A stretch of DNA of 64,000 nt from an uncultured Microbacterium sp. (GCF_947489255.1 NZ_CANLCY010000001.1:558001-622000); one strand, 5' to 3'; counted from the first letter of the stretch, positions 43,322 through 54,416 are shown. Numbers and translations: made by a program. The notes: generated by a model not told the origin, from the letters alone.

Positions 43322-44406
43322 CGCGTCGCCTCGATGAACCCGCGCGTGCGCAGCTCTTCGAGGGTCGACCGGATCGTCTCCGACGCGTTCCCCTCCGCCG
43401 GCTCGCCGAACTCCGCCGAGGCCGCCTCGACGATCGCCTCCTCCGAGGCCCCCGCGAGACACATCGTCCAGACGAGGCGGCCCAGCTGCTCGAGAGCGGT
43501 GACCACGCCGTCGCGGAGAATGCACGCCCGTCCGTCGACGAGGATCGCATCGTCGTAGGCGGTGGCCCGCCACGGCCCCGCGGAGTCCGCACGGTGGGGA
43601 ATCGTCCACGTCGCGGCGCGCGGCGGCGGAGCATCGAACATCTGCTGCACGAGGGCCGGGAGCTCGGTGGCATCCCGGTAGATCAGACGGGTGGGGGCGC
43701 CGATCGCGTCGAACAGCTTCGCCAGCCGCTGCAGGGGGGCGGGCATCTCCGGCAGATAGCTGATCTGCGGGGTCATCTCGCAGACGGCGTCGATGAGGTC
43801 GATGACCTCGAGGCCGACCGTCGTGGAGTCCGGCCGACGATCGATGAGGGTGAGCGCGACGAGCCGCAGCGGGGCATCCGGCAGCCCGTGCAGCCCGGCG
43901 GTGCTCGGCGCGATCTGTTCCTTGTGGATCAGCCCCTCGGTGACGACCGAGAGCGGTTTGCGGTACGGGCTCACGGAGAGGTCGTCGGCGACGGCGACGG
44001 TCTCGTCGCTCACGTAGCCGAAGTGCTTTCCCAGATGACGGGATGCCGTGGTCTTGCCGCGACCCGAGGGCCCCACCAGTGCGATCGTCCGCCCATCCGG
44101 GGCGGCCACCCCGGCCGCGTGCAGGAGCAGTCGTGTGCCGCGGAGGGCGTCGAGGGCCTCCAGGGTGACGAGGGTGGAGAGGTTGGAGAGGCCGCCCTCG
44201 GGGTCGAGGAACGCGTCGGGGTGCAGCTCGAGCACGCGGCGCTCGCTCGCGGCCTCGGACCTGACGCGGCAGTCCTTCCAGGCCTCGCGGATACGCGTGC
44301 GCATCTCATCGGGCAGGGGAGCGTCGCTGCGCACCTCGACGACGACGTCCATCGCGTCGACGGTGCAGATGCTCGCGGGTGCGGAACCCTCGTCAGCAGG
44401 ACTCAT
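43318..44406 (-). CDS. HPr-kinase-like protein fused to a C-terminal PqqD-like domain
   Basis: The protein has 362 residues. A P-loop kinase-like domain shows LVGPSGRGKTTASRHLGKHF (residues 110-129) followed by YVSDETVAV, the arrangement of HPr serine kinase/phosphorylases. From about residue 280 there is a PqqD-like RRE: ACILRDGVVTALEQLGRLVW and a helical end EELRTRGFIEATR. HPrK-like enzymes in lasso-peptide clusters phosphorylate the peptide, and RRE domains bind leaders. No lasso genes are present. A -10-like TAGGAT lies at 44475-44470, and AGGAAGG precedes the ATG. The gene is ATGA-coupled to the signal peptidase. Confidence 0.82.
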   Translation of the reverse strand: MSPADEGSAPASICTVDAMDVVVEVRSDAPLPDEMRTRIREAWKDCRVRSEAASERRVLELHPDAFLDPEGGLSNLSTLVTLEALDALRGTRLLLHAAGVAAPDGRTIALVGPSGRGKTTASRHLGKHFGYVSDETVAVADDLSVSPYRKPLSVVTEGLIHKEQIAPSTAGLHGLPDAPLRLVALTLIDRRPDSTTVGLEVIDLIDAVCEMTPQISYLPEMPAPLQRLAKLFDAIGAPTRLIYRDATELPALVQQMFDAPPPRAATWTIPHRADSAGPWRATAYDDAILVDGRACILRDGVVTALEQLGRLVWTMCLAGASEEAIVEAASAEFGEPAEGNASETIRSTLEELRTRGFIEATR

Positions 44407-44887
44407 CCGTGCCTTCCTGCCCGGCCGGAGACGTACGATGCTCGATGCGGGTGCCCCCCAGGCGCGACCATCCTATGGCTGGTGTCCGCCGCGATCGCGC
44501 CCGTTCGGGTGGCGATCCTGAGCATCGGCCGCACGCGACACGCCCGGGTTTGCGACACGTGCCGGGGGTCCGTAGACTAGTCCAGTTCCACATTCCGGCG
44601 TGCGCTGTGCGCGCGCCAGGATCACTGTCAGGGCAGTGCACAGGCGGCGCGAGAGCGCAGGGTCCTGGGCCGCGGGCAGCAGAACACCACACCGAACCCC
44701 TCATCCTTCACGGGATTCGCACGCGTGCGTGCGCGGGGCGGGCCGGATGCCATGGCGTCCGGTTTGACAGCTGAACAGCGGTGCAGCATCTCTCGCGCAA
44801 GCGAGGGGAAGTGCCAGGGTGCGTCAGCACCACCGTGCGTCCAATGCCCCAGGTCGGGTAAGACGCGAGAAAGAGAGAGAGCAGACA
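44407..44887. other. Divergent control region and leader of the S10 operon
   Basis: These 481 bases separate the HPr-kinase-like gene (minus strand) from rpsJ. They hold a likely S10 promoter at 44550-44578, giving an untranslated leader of about 300 bases. Within the leader CTCGCGCAAGCGAG forms a small hairpin just before a purine-rich stretch. A long leader is where L4 feedback acts in some bacteria; the sequence does not prove that here. No gene is supported. Confidence 0.6.
44550..44578 (+). promoter_or_regulatory. Probable promoter of the S10 operon
   Basis: TTGCGA (44550-44555) and TAGACT (44573-44578) are separated by exactly 17 bases. Each keeps the core of the sigma-70-type consensus. 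It is the only well-spaced pair upstream of rpsJ, with transcription expected near 44585. Confidence 0.6.
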
Positions 44888-45196
44888 ATGGCGGGACAGA
44901 AGATCCGCATTCGCCTGAAGTCGTACGACCACGCCGGGCTGGACTCGTCGGCGCGCAAGATCGTCGACACCGTGACCCGTGCCGGCGCCACCGTGGTGGG
45001 CCCGGTTCCCCTTCCGACCGAGAAGAACGTCGTGTGCGTCATCCGGTCGCCCCACAAGTACAAGGACAGCCGCGAGCACTTCGAGATGCGCACCCACAAG
45101 CGCCTCATCGACATCATCGACCCGACGCCCAAGGCCGTCGACTCGCTGATGCGTCTCGACCTCCCGGCCGATGTCAACATCGAGATCAAGCTCTGA
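44888..45196 (+). CDS. rpsJ: 30S ribosomal protein S10
   Basis: The protein has 102 residues, the normal length. [20 protein letters not shown] and [20 protein letters not shown] are diagnostic. S10 sits in the 30S head and, as NusE, joins antitermination complexes. Start chosen at ATG 44888 because it matches the conserved N-terminus; upstream in-frame starts add unrelated residues. First gene of the S10 operon; rplC follows after 8 bases. Confidence 0.98.
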   Translation: MAGQKIRIRLKSYDHAGLDSSARKIVDTVTRAGATVVGPVPLPTEKNVVCVIRSPHKYKDSREHFEMRTHKRLIDIIDPTPKAVDSLMRLDLPADVNIEIKL

Positions 45197-45204
45197 GGTT
45201 CGAC

Positions 45205-45864
45205 ATGGCTGACATCAACTCCAAGATCTCCAAGGGCCTCCTCGGCACCAAGCTCGGCATGACCCAGGTGTGGGACGAGAACGGCAAGCTCGTTCCCGTC
45301 ACCGTCATCGAGGTCGCTCCGAACGTCGTGACCCAGCTGCGCTCGCTCGAGAAGGACGGCTACAACGCCGTTCAGATCGGCTACGGCCAGATCGACCCCC
45401 GCAAGGTGAACAAGCCCCTCACGGCTCACTTCGACGCCGCCGGTGTCACCCCGCGCCGCCACCTCACCGAGGTGCGCACCGCGGACGCCGCCGACTACGC
45501 GCTGGGCCAGGAGCTCACCGTCGACGGTCTCTTCGAGGCCGGCCAGCTGGTCGACGTCGTCGGCACCAGCAAGGGCAAGGGCACCGCGGGTGTCATGAAG
45601 CGTCACAACTTCAAGGGTGTCTCCGCATCTCACGGTGCGCACCGCAACCACCGCAAGCCCGGTTCGATCGGCGCCTCGTCGACCCCGAGCCGCGTCTTCA
45701 AGGGCATGCGCATGGCCGGCCGTATGGGTGGCGAGCGCGTGACCGTCCTCAACCTCACGGTGCACGCCGTCGACGCCGAGAAGGGTCTGATGCTCGTCAA
45801 GGGCGCCGTCCCCGGTGCTCGTGGCCGCATCGTCTACGTCCGCAACGCAGTGAAGGGTGCCTGA
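45205..45864 (+). CDS. rplC: 50S ribosomal protein L3
   Basis: The protein has 219 residues, with an extra short N-terminus ([20 protein letters not shown]) and the conserved [20 protein letters not shown] loop that reaches toward the peptidyl-transferase centre. L3 is an early-binding 23S rRNA protein. Start is the ATG just after rpsJ. rplD begins 2 bases after its stop. Confidence 0.98.
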   Translation: MADINSKISKGLLGTKLGMTQVWDENGKLVPVTVIEVAPNVVTQLRSLEKDGYNAVQIGYGQIDPRKVNKPLTAHFDAAGVTPRRHLTEVRTADAADYALGQELTVDGLFEAGQLVDVVGTSKGKGTAGVMKRHNFKGVSASHGAHRNHRKPGSIGASSTPSRVFKGMRMAGRMGGERVTVLNLTVHAVDAEKGLMLVKGAVPGARGRIVYVRNAVKGA

Positions 45865-45866
45865 TC

Positions 45867-46529
45867 ATGGCTGACTCGACTCTCGCGCTCGACGTCGTGA
45901 AGGCCGACGGCAAGAAGGCAGGCTCCGTCGAGCTGCCCGCCGCCATCTTCGACGTCAAGACGAACATCCCGCTCATCCACCAGGTCGTCGTGGCGCAGCG
46001 CGCCGCGGCTCGCCAGGGCACGCACTCGACCAAGCGTCGTGGCGAGGTCTCGGGTGCCGGTCGCAAGCCCTTCAAGCAGAAGGGCACGGGTAACGCCCGT
46101 CAGGGCTCGATCCGCGCGCCGCACATGACCGGTGGTGGCATCGTCCACGGCCCGAAGCCGCGCGACTACGGCCAGCGCACCCCCAAGAAGATGATCGCCG
46201 CCGCCCTCCTGGGTGCGCTCAGCGACCGCGCTCGGGGTCAGCGTCTGCACGTCGTCGACGGGTTCGGCATCGAGGGTGCGCCCTCGACCAAGACCGCCGC
46301 GACCGTCCTGAACACGCTCGGCGCCGTCAAGAACGTCCTCGTGGTCATCGACCGCGACGACGAGCTGACCGTCAAGAGCGTGCGCAACCTCGCGTATGTC
46401 CACGTGCTGTCCTTCGGCCAGCTGAACGCTTACGACGTGCTCGTCTCCGACGACATCGTCTTCACCAAGGCCGCCTACGACGCGTTCGTCGCGTCGAAGA
46501 CCGGCGCCACCGAGGAGGTCTCGGCATGA
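45867..46529 (+). CDS. rplD: 50S ribosomal protein L4
   Basis: The protein has 220 residues. The extended loop [20 protein letters not shown] and the following [20 protein letters not shown] are typical; this loop lines the exit tunnel. L4 can repress the S10 operon in enterobacteria, but that is not shown here. The stop overlaps rplW as ATGA. Confidence 0.98.
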   Translation: MADSTLALDVVKADGKKAGSVELPAAIFDVKTNIPLIHQVVVAQRAAARQGTHSTKRRGEVSGAGRKPFKQKGTGNARQGSIRAPHMTGGGIVHGPKPRDYGQRTPKKMIAAALLGALSDRARGQRLHVVDGFGIEGAPSTKTAATVLNTLGAVKNVLVVIDRDDELTVKSVRNLAYVHVLSFGQLNAYDVLVSDDIVFTKAAYDAFVASKTGATEEVSA

Positions 46530-46825
46530 CCGCCGTCAACAAGGACCCGCGCGACATCATCCTGAAGCCGGTCGTCTCCGAGAAGAGCTACTCGCTCATC
46601 GACGAGGGCAAGTACACCTTCCTGGTGGACCCCCGTGCGTCGAAGACCGAGATCAAGCTCGCGATCGAGAAGATCTTCAGCGTCAAGGTCGCCTCGGTCA
46701 ACACGATCAACCGCGTGGGCAAGGCCCGTCGCACCCGCTTCGGCATCGGCAAGCGCAAGGACACCAAGCGCGCCATCGTCTCGCTGAAGTCGGGCACCAT
46801 CGACATCTTCACGTCTGTCGGCTGA
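46526..46825 (+). CDS. rplW: 50S ribosomal protein L23
   Basis: The protein has 99 residues. [20 protein letters not shown] and the basic [20 protein letters not shown] are conserved. L23 lies at the tunnel exit and is the docking point for trigger factor and SRP. Starts inside the rplD stop (ATGA) and is followed by rplB after 24 bases. Confidence 0.98.
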   Translation: MTAVNKDPRDIILKPVVSEKSYSLIDEGKYTFLVDPRASKTEIKLAIEKIFSVKVASVNTINRVGKARRTRFGIGKRKDTKRAIVSLKSGTIDIFTSVG

Positions 46826-46849
46826 CGGTCGGGATAGAGGACAAGAACA

Positions 46850-47689
<840 letters not shown>

Positions 47690-47701
47690 GAGTAGAGGAA
47701 G

Positions 47702-47983
47702 ATGCCTCGCAGCCTTAAGAAGGGCCCCTTCGTCGACGAGCACCTGCTTCGCAAGGTCGTCTCGCAGAACGAAGCCGGTTCCAAGAACGTCATCAAGACC
47801 TGGTCGCGCCGTTCGATGATCATCCCCGCCATGCTGGGACACACCATCGCCGTGCACGACGGTCGCAAGCACATCCCCGTGTTCGTGACCGAGACCATGG
47901 TCGGCCACAAGCTGGGCGAGTTCTCGCCCACCCGCACCTTCCGCGGCCACGTGAAGGACGACAAGAAGGGCCGTCGCCGCTAA
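47702..47983 (+). CDS. rpsS: 30S ribosomal protein S19
   Basis: The protein has 93 residues. [19 protein letters not shown] and [20 protein letters not shown] are diagnostic. S19 forms the 30S head with S13. 22 bases precede rplV, with a GAGGAGAGAG ribosome site. Confidence 0.98.
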   Translation: MPRSLKKGPFVDEHLLRKVVSQNEAGSKNVIKTWSRRSMIIPAMLGHTIAVHDGRKHIPVFVTETMVGHKLGEFSPTRTFRGHVKDDKKGRRR

Positions 47984-48005
47984 GGCGACCGAGGAGGAGA
48001 GAGAA

Positions 48006-48404
48006 ATGGTGGAGTCCATCGCACGTGTGCGACACATCCGCGTGACCCCTCAGAAGGCTCGTCGCGTCGTCGCGCTCATCAAGGGGAAGCAGGCCGAAGA
48101 GGCCCTCGCCATCCTGAAGTTCGCGCCGCAGGGCGCGAGCGAGCCGATCTACAAGCTCGTCGCCTCGGCCATCGCGAACGCTCGCGTCACCGCCGACAAG
48201 ACGAACGAATACCTGGATGACGCCGACCTGTACGTGAAGAACGCGTACGTCGACGAGGGCACGACGCTCAAGCGTTTCCAGCCCCGCGCTCAGGGTCGCG
48301 CCTTCCAGATCAAGAAGCGCACGAGCCACATCACGGTCGTGCTCGCGACGCCCGAGACCGCTGAGGCGGCCCCGGCTCGCGCCAACAAGAAGGCGAGCAA
48401 GTAA
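48006..48404 (+). CDS. rplV: 50S ribosomal protein L22
   Basis: The protein has 132 residues, about 15-20 longer than E. coli owing to an Ala/Lys tail ([16 protein letters not shown]). Conserved parts are [14 protein letters not shown] [20 protein letters not shown] and the hairpin [17 protein letters not shown] that lines the tunnel, where macrolide-resistance changes occur. Shares the A of its stop with the rpsC start (TAATG). Confidence 0.97.
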   Translation: MVESIARVRHIRVTPQKARRVVALIKGKQAEEALAILKFAPQGASEPIYKLVASAIANARVTADKTNEYLDDADLYVKNAYVDEGTTLKRFQPRAQGRAFQIKKRTSHITVVLATPETAEAAPARANKKASK

Positions 48405-49161
48405 TGGGACAGAAGGTCAACCCGTACGGCTTCCGCCTCGGCATCACCACCGACCACGTGTCGCGGTGGTTCTCGGACTCGACGAAGCCCGGTCAGCGTT
48501 ACGCCGACTACCTCGCCGAGGACATCAAGATCCGTCGCCTGCTGACCACCTCGCTCGACCGCGCCGGTGTCAGCAACATCGAGATCGAGCGCACGCGTGA
48601 CCGCGTCCGCGTCGACATCCACACCGCCCGTCCGGGCATCGTGATCGGTCGCCGCGGCGCCGAGGCCGAGCGCATCCGCGCCGACCTCGAGAAGCTCACC
48701 GGCAAGCAGATCCAGCTGAACATCCTCGAGGTCAAGAACCCCGAGGCCGACGCTCAGCTCGTCGCGCAGGGTGTCGCCGAGCAGCTCTCTGCTCGCGTGG
48801 CGTTCCGTCGCGCGATGCGCAAGGGTCTGCAGGGTGCGCAGCGTGCCGGCGCCAAGGGTGTCCGCATCCAGGTGTCGGGCCGCCTCGGCGGCGCCGAGAT
48901 GAGCCGCTCCGAGTTCTACCGCGAAGGCCGTGTGCCCCTGCACACCCTGCGCGCGAACATCGACTACGGCTTCTACGAGGCCAAGACGACCTTCGGCCGC
49001 ATCGGCGTGAAGGTCTGGATCTACAAGGGCGACCTCACCAACAAGGAGCTCGCCCGCGAGCAGGCCAACGCGCCCAAGTCGCGCGGTCGTGACGACCGCG
49101 GTGGCGACCGTCGTCGTGGCCCGCGCAACGAGGCCCCCGTGGCAGAAGGAGCGTCGGCGTA

Positions 49162-49162
<1 letters not shown>
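48404..49162 (+). CDS. rpsC: 30S ribosomal protein S3
   Basis: The protein has 252 residues. [20 protein letters not shown] starts it, and the KH-domain loop [20 protein letters not shown] binds mRNA at the entry channel. The C-terminal tail is Arg/Asp-rich ([20 protein letters not shown]) and typical of actinobacteria. One-base overlaps join it to both neighbours. Confidence 0.98.
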
Positions 49163-49580
<418 letters not shown>

Positions 49581-49581
<1 letters not shown>

Positions 49582-49895
49582 TGGCGATCGGCACCAAGCA
49601 GCTCGCTCCGAGCGAGCTCGACACGTTCGAAGACCAGCGCCTCGTCGAGGAGCTGCGCAAGGCCAAGGAAGAGCTGTTCAACCTGCGCTTCCAGTCGGCC
49701 ACCGGCCAGCTCGAGAGCCACGGTCGCATCCGTGCAGTCAAGCGCGACATCGCGCGTCTGTACACGGTGATCCGTGAGCGCGAGCTCGGCATCCGCGCCA
49801 CCCCGGCTCCGGTCGAGGCTCCGGCGAAGGCGAAGAAGAGCAAGGCGAAGAAGGCGGATGCCGCTGACGACGCCGCAAAGGAAGAGGCGGAGTAA
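49581..49895 (+). CDS. rpmC: 50S ribosomal protein L29, with extended tail
   Basis: The protein has 104 residues against about 65-80 in the family. The core has [20 protein letters not shown] and [16 protein letters not shown]. The extra 30 residues are low-complexity Ala/Lys/Glu ([20 protein letters not shown]). The tail is in frame and continuous to the rpsQ overlap, so it is real; it should stick out near the tunnel exit. Confidence 0.96.
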
Positions 49896-50221
49896 TGGCT
49901 ACCGCGAAGAAGGCCGAGGCGCAGGTCGCCGGTCACGAGCACGCCGAGAACGACGTTCGCGACGAGAACGCCCGCGGGTACCGCAAGGCGCGTCGTGGCT
50001 ACGTCGTCAGCGACAAGATGGACAAGACGATCGTCGTCGAGGTCGAGGACCGCGTGAAGCACCCGCTCTACGGCAAGGTCATCCGCCGCACCTCCAAGGT
50101 CAAGGCGCACGACGAGACCAACTCGGCGGGCATCGGCGACCTGGTCGTCATCAACGAGACCCGTCCGCTCAGCGCCACCAAGCGCTGGCGCCTGGTCGAG
50201 ATCCTCGAGAAGGCCAAGTAA
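49895..50221 (+). CDS. rpsQ: 30S ribosomal protein S17, with extended N-terminus
   Basis: The protein has 108 residues against about 85. About 28 extra N-terminal residues ([20 protein letters not shown] and so on) precede the core [20 protein letters not shown]. The start is fixed by its TAATG overlap with rpmC. 35 bases separate it from rplN. Confidence 0.96.
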   Translation: MATAKKAEAQVAGHEHAENDVRDENARGYRKARRGYVVSDKMDKTIVVEVEDRVKHPLYGKVIRRTSKVKAHDETNSAGIGDLVVINETRPLSATKRWRLVEILEKAK

Positions 50222-50256
50222 GCCTCGCGGCTTGCTTGGAACCCAAGGAGTAAAAA

Positions 50257-50625
50257 GTGATTCAGAACGAATCCCGGCTGAAGGTCGCCGACAACACCGG
50301 CGCCAAGGAGCTGCTCACCATCCGCGTGCTCGGCGGCTCCAACCGTCGCTACGCCGGCCTGGGTGACGTCATCGTCGCCACGGTCAAGGACGCGATCCCG
50401 GGTGGAAACGTCAAGAAGGGCGACGTGGTCAAGGCCGTCGTCGTCCGTGTCGTGAAGCAGACCCGCCGTCCCGACGGCTCGTACATCAAGTTCGACGAGA
50501 ACGCCGCCGTGATCCTGAAGAACGACGGGGAGCCCCGCGGCACCCGCATCTTCGGACCGGTCGGTCGTGAGCTTCGTGACAAGAAGTTCATGAAGATCGT
50601 CTCGCTCGCCCCGGAGGTCATCTGA
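50257..50625 (+). CDS. rplN: 50S ribosomal protein L14
   Basis: The protein has 122 residues, exactly the usual length. [20 protein letters not shown] and the C-terminal [20 protein letters not shown] are diagnostic. GTG start with an AAGGAG site at 50245-50250. Two bases before rplX. Confidence 0.98.
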   Translation: MIQNESRLKVADNTGAKELLTIRVLGGSNRRYAGLGDVIVATVKDAIPGGNVKKGDVVKAVVVRVVKQTRRPDGSYIKFDENAAVILKNDGEPRGTRIFGPVGRELRDKKFMKIVSLAPEVI

Positions 50626-50627
50626 TC

Positions 50628-50987
50628 ATGGCGAAAATCAAGAAGGGCGACCTGGTTCAGGTCATCTCGGGCGCCAAGCCCGAGCGCGGCGGCGACCGCG
50701 GTAAGCAGGGCAAGGTCCTCGAGGTCCTGTCCGAGCAGAACCGCGTCATCGTCGAGGGCGTGAACTACGTCACCAAGCACAACCGCGTGGGCCAGTCCCA
50801 GCGCGGCACCAAGACCGGTGGCATCGAGACGTTCGAGGCCCCGATCCACATCTCCAACGTCGCGCTCGTCGACCCCTCGACCAAGAAGCCGACCCGTGTC
50901 GGCCACCGTGTCGAGGAGCAGGTGAAGGACGGCGTCAAGCGCACCGTCCGTGTGCGCTACGCGAAGAAGTCAGGCAAGGACCTCTGA
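50628..50987 (+). CDS. rplX: 50S ribosomal protein L24
   Basis: The protein has 119 residues. [20 protein letters not shown] is the KOW motif and [20 protein letters not shown] follows. L24 starts 50S assembly. Two-base gaps on both sides. Confidence 0.98.
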   Translation: MAKIKKGDLVQVISGAKPERGGDRGKQGKVLEVLSEQNRVIVEGVNYVTKHNRVGQSQRGTKTGGIETFEAPIHISNVALVDPSTKKPTRVGHRVEEQVKDGVKRTVRVRYAKKSGKDL

Positions 50988-50989
50988 AC

Positions 50990-51580
50990 ATGAGCACCGT
51001 GACTGCCGCGGAGACTGGCAAGATCCAGCCCCGCCTCAAGCAGAAGTACAACGCCGAGATCAAGAAGGCGCTGCAGGACGAGTTCGGCTACGAGAACGTC
51101 ATGCAGATCCCCGGCCTGGTCAAGGTCGTCGTGAACACCGGTGTCGGCGAGGCCGCTCGCGACAGCAAGGTGATCGATGGTGCGGTCGACGACCTCACCA
51201 AGATCACCGGTCAGAAGCCCGTCGTCACCAAGGCCCGCAAGTCCATCGCGCAGTTCAAGCTGCGTGAGGGCCAGGCCATCGGCGCGCACGTCACCCTCCG
51301 TGGCGACCGTGCGTGGGAGTTCATCGACCGCCTCGTCAACCTCGCCCTGCCCCGCATCCGCGACTTCCGCGGTCTGTCGGCCAAGCAGTTCGACGGCAAC
51401 GGCAACTACACCTTCGGTCTCCAGGAGCAGTCCGTGTTCCACGAGATCGATCAGGACCGCATCGACCGCGTGCGTGGTTTCGACATCACCATCGTCACCA
51501 CCGCCAAGACCGACGACGAAGGCCGCTCGCTGCTCCGCCAGCTCGGCTTCCCCTTCCAGTCGGCCGACCAGCAGGCCTGA
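50990..51580 (+). CDS. rplE: 50S ribosomal protein L5
   Basis: The protein has 196 residues. Conserved parts are [20 protein letters not shown] and [21 protein letters not shown]5 binds 5S rRNA and contacts the P-site tRNA. rpsN normally follows in the spc operon but is absent; instead a 93-base gap with a hairpin precedes rpsH. Confidence 0.98.
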   Translation: MSTVTAAETGKIQPRLKQKYNAEIKKALQDEFGYENVMQIPGLVKVVVNTGVGEAARDSKVIDGAVDDLTKITGQKPVVTKARKSIAQFKLREGQAIGAHVTLRGDRAWEFIDRLVNLALPRIRDFRGLSAKQFDGNGNYTFGLQEQSVFHEIDQDRIDRVRGFDITIVTTAKTDDEGRSLLRQLGFPFQSADQQA

Positions 51581-51585
51581 CGCCT

Positions 51586-51612
51586 CGGGCCCCCGGGGTT
51601 TCCGGGGGCCCG
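51586..51612 (+). terminator. Intra-operon hairpin between rplE and rpsH
   Basis: A perfect 11-bp G+C stem (51586-51596 with 51602-51612) with a five-base loop starts 6 bases after rplE. No T tract follows, so it may slow transcription, protect the upstream message 3' end or mark a processing site. It sits where rpsN lies in many spc operons. Confidence 0.6.
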
Positions 51613-51673
51613 TCATCGAAGGTCGGCTGTCGCGTAACGGCAGCCGAAACCTCATGAAAGAAAGAAGCAACAC

Positions 51674-52072
51674 ATGACGATGACAGACCCGGTCGCAGAC
51701 ATGCTGACCCGTCTGCGCAACGCGAACTCGGCGCACCACGACTCCGTGTCGATGCCGAGCTCGAAGCTCAAGACCAACATCGCCGCCATCCTCAAGCAGG
51801 AGGGTTACATCGCCGACTGGAGCGTCGAAGACGCGCGCGTCGGCCAGACCCTCAACATGACGCTGAAGTACGGCCCGAACCGCGAGCGGTCGATCGCCGG
51901 CATCAAGCGCGTCTCGAAGCCCGGCCTCCGCGTGTACGCGAAGTCGACCGAGGTCCCCACGGTCCTCGGCGGGCTCGGCGTCGCCATCCTGTCCACCTCC
52001 TCCGGTCTCCTCACCGACCGTCAGGCCGAGCAGAAGGGCGTCGGCGGGGAAGTCCTCGCCTACGTGTGGTGA
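51674..52072 (+). CDS. rpsH: 30S ribosomal protein S8
   Basis: The protein has 132 residues. [20 protein letters not shown] and the C-terminal GILSTS-type stretch [20 protein letters not shown] are diagnostic. S8 organises the 30S platform and represses the spc operon in E. coli. Start at ATG 51674 (an ATG at 51680 also fits); purine-rich AAAGAAAGAAG upstream. Confidence 0.97.
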   Translation: MTMTDPVADMLTRLRNANSAHHDSVSMPSSKLKTNIAAILKQEGYIADWSVEDARVGQTLNMTLKYGPNRERSIAGIKRVSKPGLRVYAKSTEVPTVLGGLGVAILSTSSGLLTDRQAEQKGVGGEVLAYVW

Positions 52073-52078
52073 TCTGAC

Positions 52079-52615
52079 ATGTCGCGTATTGGACGTCTTC
52101 CCATCGACATCCCCGCCGGTGTCACCGTCTCGGTGAACGGCCGGGAGGTCAACGTCAAGGGCCCGAAGGGCGAGCTCGCGCTCACCATCGCACAGCCCCT
52201 CGAGGTGTCGGTCGAGGAGAACCAGGTTCTCGTCACCCGCCCCGACGACGAGCGCGAGTCGCGGTCGCTCCACGGCCTGACCCGCACGCTCATCAACAAC
52301 AACATCATCGGTGTCACCCAGGGCTACACCAAGGGCCTCGAGGTCGTCGGAACGGGTTACCGCGTGGCGCAGAAGGGCAGCTCGATCGAGTTCGCCCTGG
52401 GCTTCTCGCACCCCGTGCTCATCGACCCGCCCGCCGGCATCACCCTCACGGTCGAAGGCAACAACAAGGTCACCGTGAGTGGCATCGACAAGCAGGCCGT
52501 CGGCGAGGCCGCCGCCAACATCCGCAAGATCCGCAAGCCCGAGCCCTACAAGGGCAAGGGTGTGCGGTACGCGGGCGAGGTCGTGCGTCGCAAGGCCGGA
52601 AAGAGTGGTAAGTGA
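52079..52615 (+). CDS. rplF: 50S ribosomal protein L6
   Basis: The protein has 178 residues. [20 protein letters not shown] opens it and [20 protein letters not shown] closes it, both near-universal. L6 lies near the factor-binding site. Six bases after rpsH. Confidence 0.98.
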   Translation: MSRIGRLPIDIPAGVTVSVNGREVNVKGPKGELALTIAQPLEVSVEENQVLVTRPDDERESRSLHGLTRTLINNNIIGVTQGYTKGLEVVGTGYRVAQKGSSIEFALGFSHPVLIDPPAGITLTVEGNNKVTVSGIDKQAVGEAAANIRKIRKPEPYKGKGVRYAGEVVRRKAGKSGK

Positions 52616-52617
52616 CC

Positions 52618-52977
52618 ATGGCTGTCAAGACAAAGTCTGTCGCTCGTGCTCGTCGTCACGCGCGCCTTCGCAAGAAGGTCGTCGGCACCGAGCTGCGCCC
52701 CCGTCTCGTCGTGACGCGCTCCGCGCGCCACGTGTTCGTCCAGGTCGTGGACGACAGCAAGGGCCACACCGTGGCCTCCGCCTCGACCCTCGAAACCGAC
52801 CTGCGCGGCTTCGACGGTGACAAGACCGCCAAGGCCCGCAAGGTCGGCGAGCTCGTCGCCGAGCGTGCCAAGGCCGTGGGCGTCTCCGACGTCGTGTTCG
52901 ACCGTGGCGGTAACCGCTACGCCGGCCGCGTCGCCGCGATCGCCGACGGAGCTCGCGAAGGAGGGCTGAACCTGTGA
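52618..52977 (+). CDS. rplR: 50S ribosomal protein L18
   Basis: The protein has 119 residues from ATG 52618, the position that matches the usual [20 protein letters not shown]; a GTG at 52612 overlapping rplF would add two residues. [20 protein letters not shown] is the 5S rRNA-binding region. Its stop overlaps the rpsE start as GTGA. Confidence 0.97.
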   Translation: MAVKTKSVARARRHARLRKKVVGTELRPRLVVTRSARHVFVQVVDDSKGHTVASASTLETDLRGFDGDKTAKARKVGELVAERAKAVGVSDVVFDRGGNRYAGRVAAIADGAREGGLNL

Positions 52978-53654
52978 GTGACAACAAGGAGACCGAAGTG
53001 ACCGAGCAGACTGCACCGGCAGAGGGTGCGGCTGCGGCCACGGCCCCCGCCGAGCGCGAGCGCGAGCCCCGTCGCGGTGGTCGCGAGCGCAACACCAACC
53101 AGCGCGACCGTGGTTCGCGCGACCGCAACGAGAGCCAGTTCCTCGAGCGCGTCGTGACGATCAACCGCGTGTCGAAGGTCGTCAAGGGCGGTCGTCGCTT
53201 CAGCTTCACGGCGCTCGTCGTCGTGGGTGACGGCAACGGCGTCGTGGGCGTCGGTTACGGCAAGGCCCGCGAAGTCCCCCTCGCCATCTCGAAGGGTGTC
53301 GAAGAGGCCAAGCGCAACTTCTTCCGCGTCCCGCGCTCGGGCTCGACCATCCCGCACCCCGTCCAGGGTGAGGCCGCCGCCGGTGTGGTGCTCCTGCGCC
53401 CCGCCGCCGCCGGTACCGGTGTTATCGCCGGTGGTCCCGTCCGCGCCGTCCTCGAGTGCGCCGGCATCCACGATGTCCTCTCGAAGTCGCTCGGTTCGTC
53501 GAACACGATCAACATCGTGCACGCGACCGTCGAGGCTCTGAAGTCGCTCGAAGAGCCCCGCGCCGTGGCCGCTCGCCGTGGCCTGGAGTTCGACCAGGTC
53601 GCCCCGGCCCGCCTCGTGCGCGCCGAGGCCGCCGCTCAGAAGGTAGGTGCCTGA
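52974..53654 (+). CDS. rpsE: 30S ribosomal protein S5, with extended N-terminus
   Basis: The protein has 226 residues, about 60 more than E. coli. The extra N-terminus is Glu/Ala/Arg-rich ([20 protein letters not shown]). The S5 core starts near [20 protein letters not shown], with [24 protein letters not shown] loop. GTG start overlaps rplR; one-base overlap with rpmD. Confidence 0.97.
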   Translation: MSDNKETEVTEQTAPAEGAAAATAPAEREREPRRGGRERNTNQRDRGSRDRNESQFLERVVTINRVSKVVKGGRRFSFTALVVVGDGNGVVGVGYGKAREVPLAISKGVEEAKRNFFRVPRSGSTIPHPVQGEAAAGVVLLRPAAAGTGVIAGGPVRAVLECAGIHDVLSKSLGSSNTINIVHATVEALKSLEEPRAVAARRGLEFDQVAPARLVRAEAAAQKVGA

Positions 53655-53839
53655 TGGCCGAGCGTCTGAAGGTCACGCAGATCAAGTCCAAGGTGAGCGA
53701 GAAGCAGAACCAGCGTGACACGCTGCGTTCGCTCGGTCTCAAGCGGATCGGCGACTCGGTCGTCCGTCCCGACGACGCGCAGACGCGCGGATACGTCAAG
53801 ACCGTCGCCCACCTCGTCAAGGTTGAGGAGATCGACTAA
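53654..53839 (+). CDS. rpmD: 50S ribosomal protein L30
   Basis: The protein has 61 residues, normal. [20 protein letters not shown] and [20 protein letters not shown] are diagnostic. Start shares a base with the rpsE stop (TGATG); its stop shares one with rplO (TAATG). A longer reading upstream is a frame shadow of rpsE. Confidence 0.97.
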   Translation: MAERLKVTQIKSKVSEKQNQRDTLRSLGLKRIGDSVVRPDDAQTRGYVKTVAHLVKVEEID

Positions 53840-54372
53840 TGGCTGCCAAGAAGGACGAGACCGCCACGGTCGACGCCCCGAAGAAGGCAACGGCCGGTAA
53901 GACGGCCGCCAAGAAGGAAGCCCCCGCGGCGCGCCCCGGCGTGCTCAAGGTCCACCACCTGCGTCCCGTCCCGGGTGCTCGCACCGCCAAGACCCGTGTC
54001 GGTCGCGGTGAGGGCTCGAAGGGTAAGACGGCCGGTCGCGGTACCAAGGGAACCAAGGCCCGTTACCAGGTCAAGGTCGGCTTCGAGGGTGGGCAGATGC
54101 CGCTGCACATGCGCACCCCGAAGCTCCGCGGCTTCAAGAACCCGTTCCGCGTCGAGTACCAGGTCGTGAACCTGGAGAAGCTCGCCGAGCTCTACCCGCA
54201 GGGTGGCGACGTGACCGTCGCCGACCTCGTGGCCAAGGGCGCCGTCCGCAAGAACGAGAAGGTCAAGGTGCTCGGCACCGGCGACATCTCGGTCGCGCTG
54301 ACCGTTTCGGTCGACAAGGTCTCCGGCTCCGCTGAGCAGAAGATCGTCGCCGCAGGCGGCTCCGTCAACTGA
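53839..54372 (+). CDS. rplO: 50S ribosomal protein L15
   Basis: The protein has 177 residues. An extra Lys/Ala-rich N-terminus of about 30 residues precedes [20 protein letters not shown]. The conserved [20 protein letters not shown] and the C-terminal [20 protein letters not shown] follow. Last gene before a strong hairpin, so the spc ribosomal part may end here and secY be separately boosted. Confidence 0.97.
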   Translation: MAAKKDETATVDAPKKATAGKTAAKKEAPAARPGVLKVHHLRPVPGARTAKTRVGRGEGSKGKTAGRGTKGTKARYQVKVGFEGGQMPLHMRTPKLRGFKNPFRVEYQVVNLEKLAELYPQGGDVTVADLVAKGAVRKNEKVKVLGTGDISVALTVSVDKVSGSAEQKIVAAGGSVN

Positions 54373-54386
54373 CGCCCGACCCCGGA

Positions 54387-54416
54387 GGGGCCGGCGGCCT
54401 TACGGCCGTCGGCCCC
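54387..54416 (+). terminator. Terminator between rplO and secY
   Basis: A 13-bp stem (54387-54399 with 54404-54416, one G-T pair) closes on TTAC, followed by TTCTGGGTT. It starts 14 bases after rplO. A -10-like TAGTCT lies right behind it at 54425-54430, so secY may have its own promoter. Confidence 0.75.

Noticed and set aside
50957..52411. A 484-codon minus-strand frame under rplE-rpsH-rplF
   Set aside because: Complement of three certain genes, with Asp/Val/Leu composition typical of reverse-strand artefacts.
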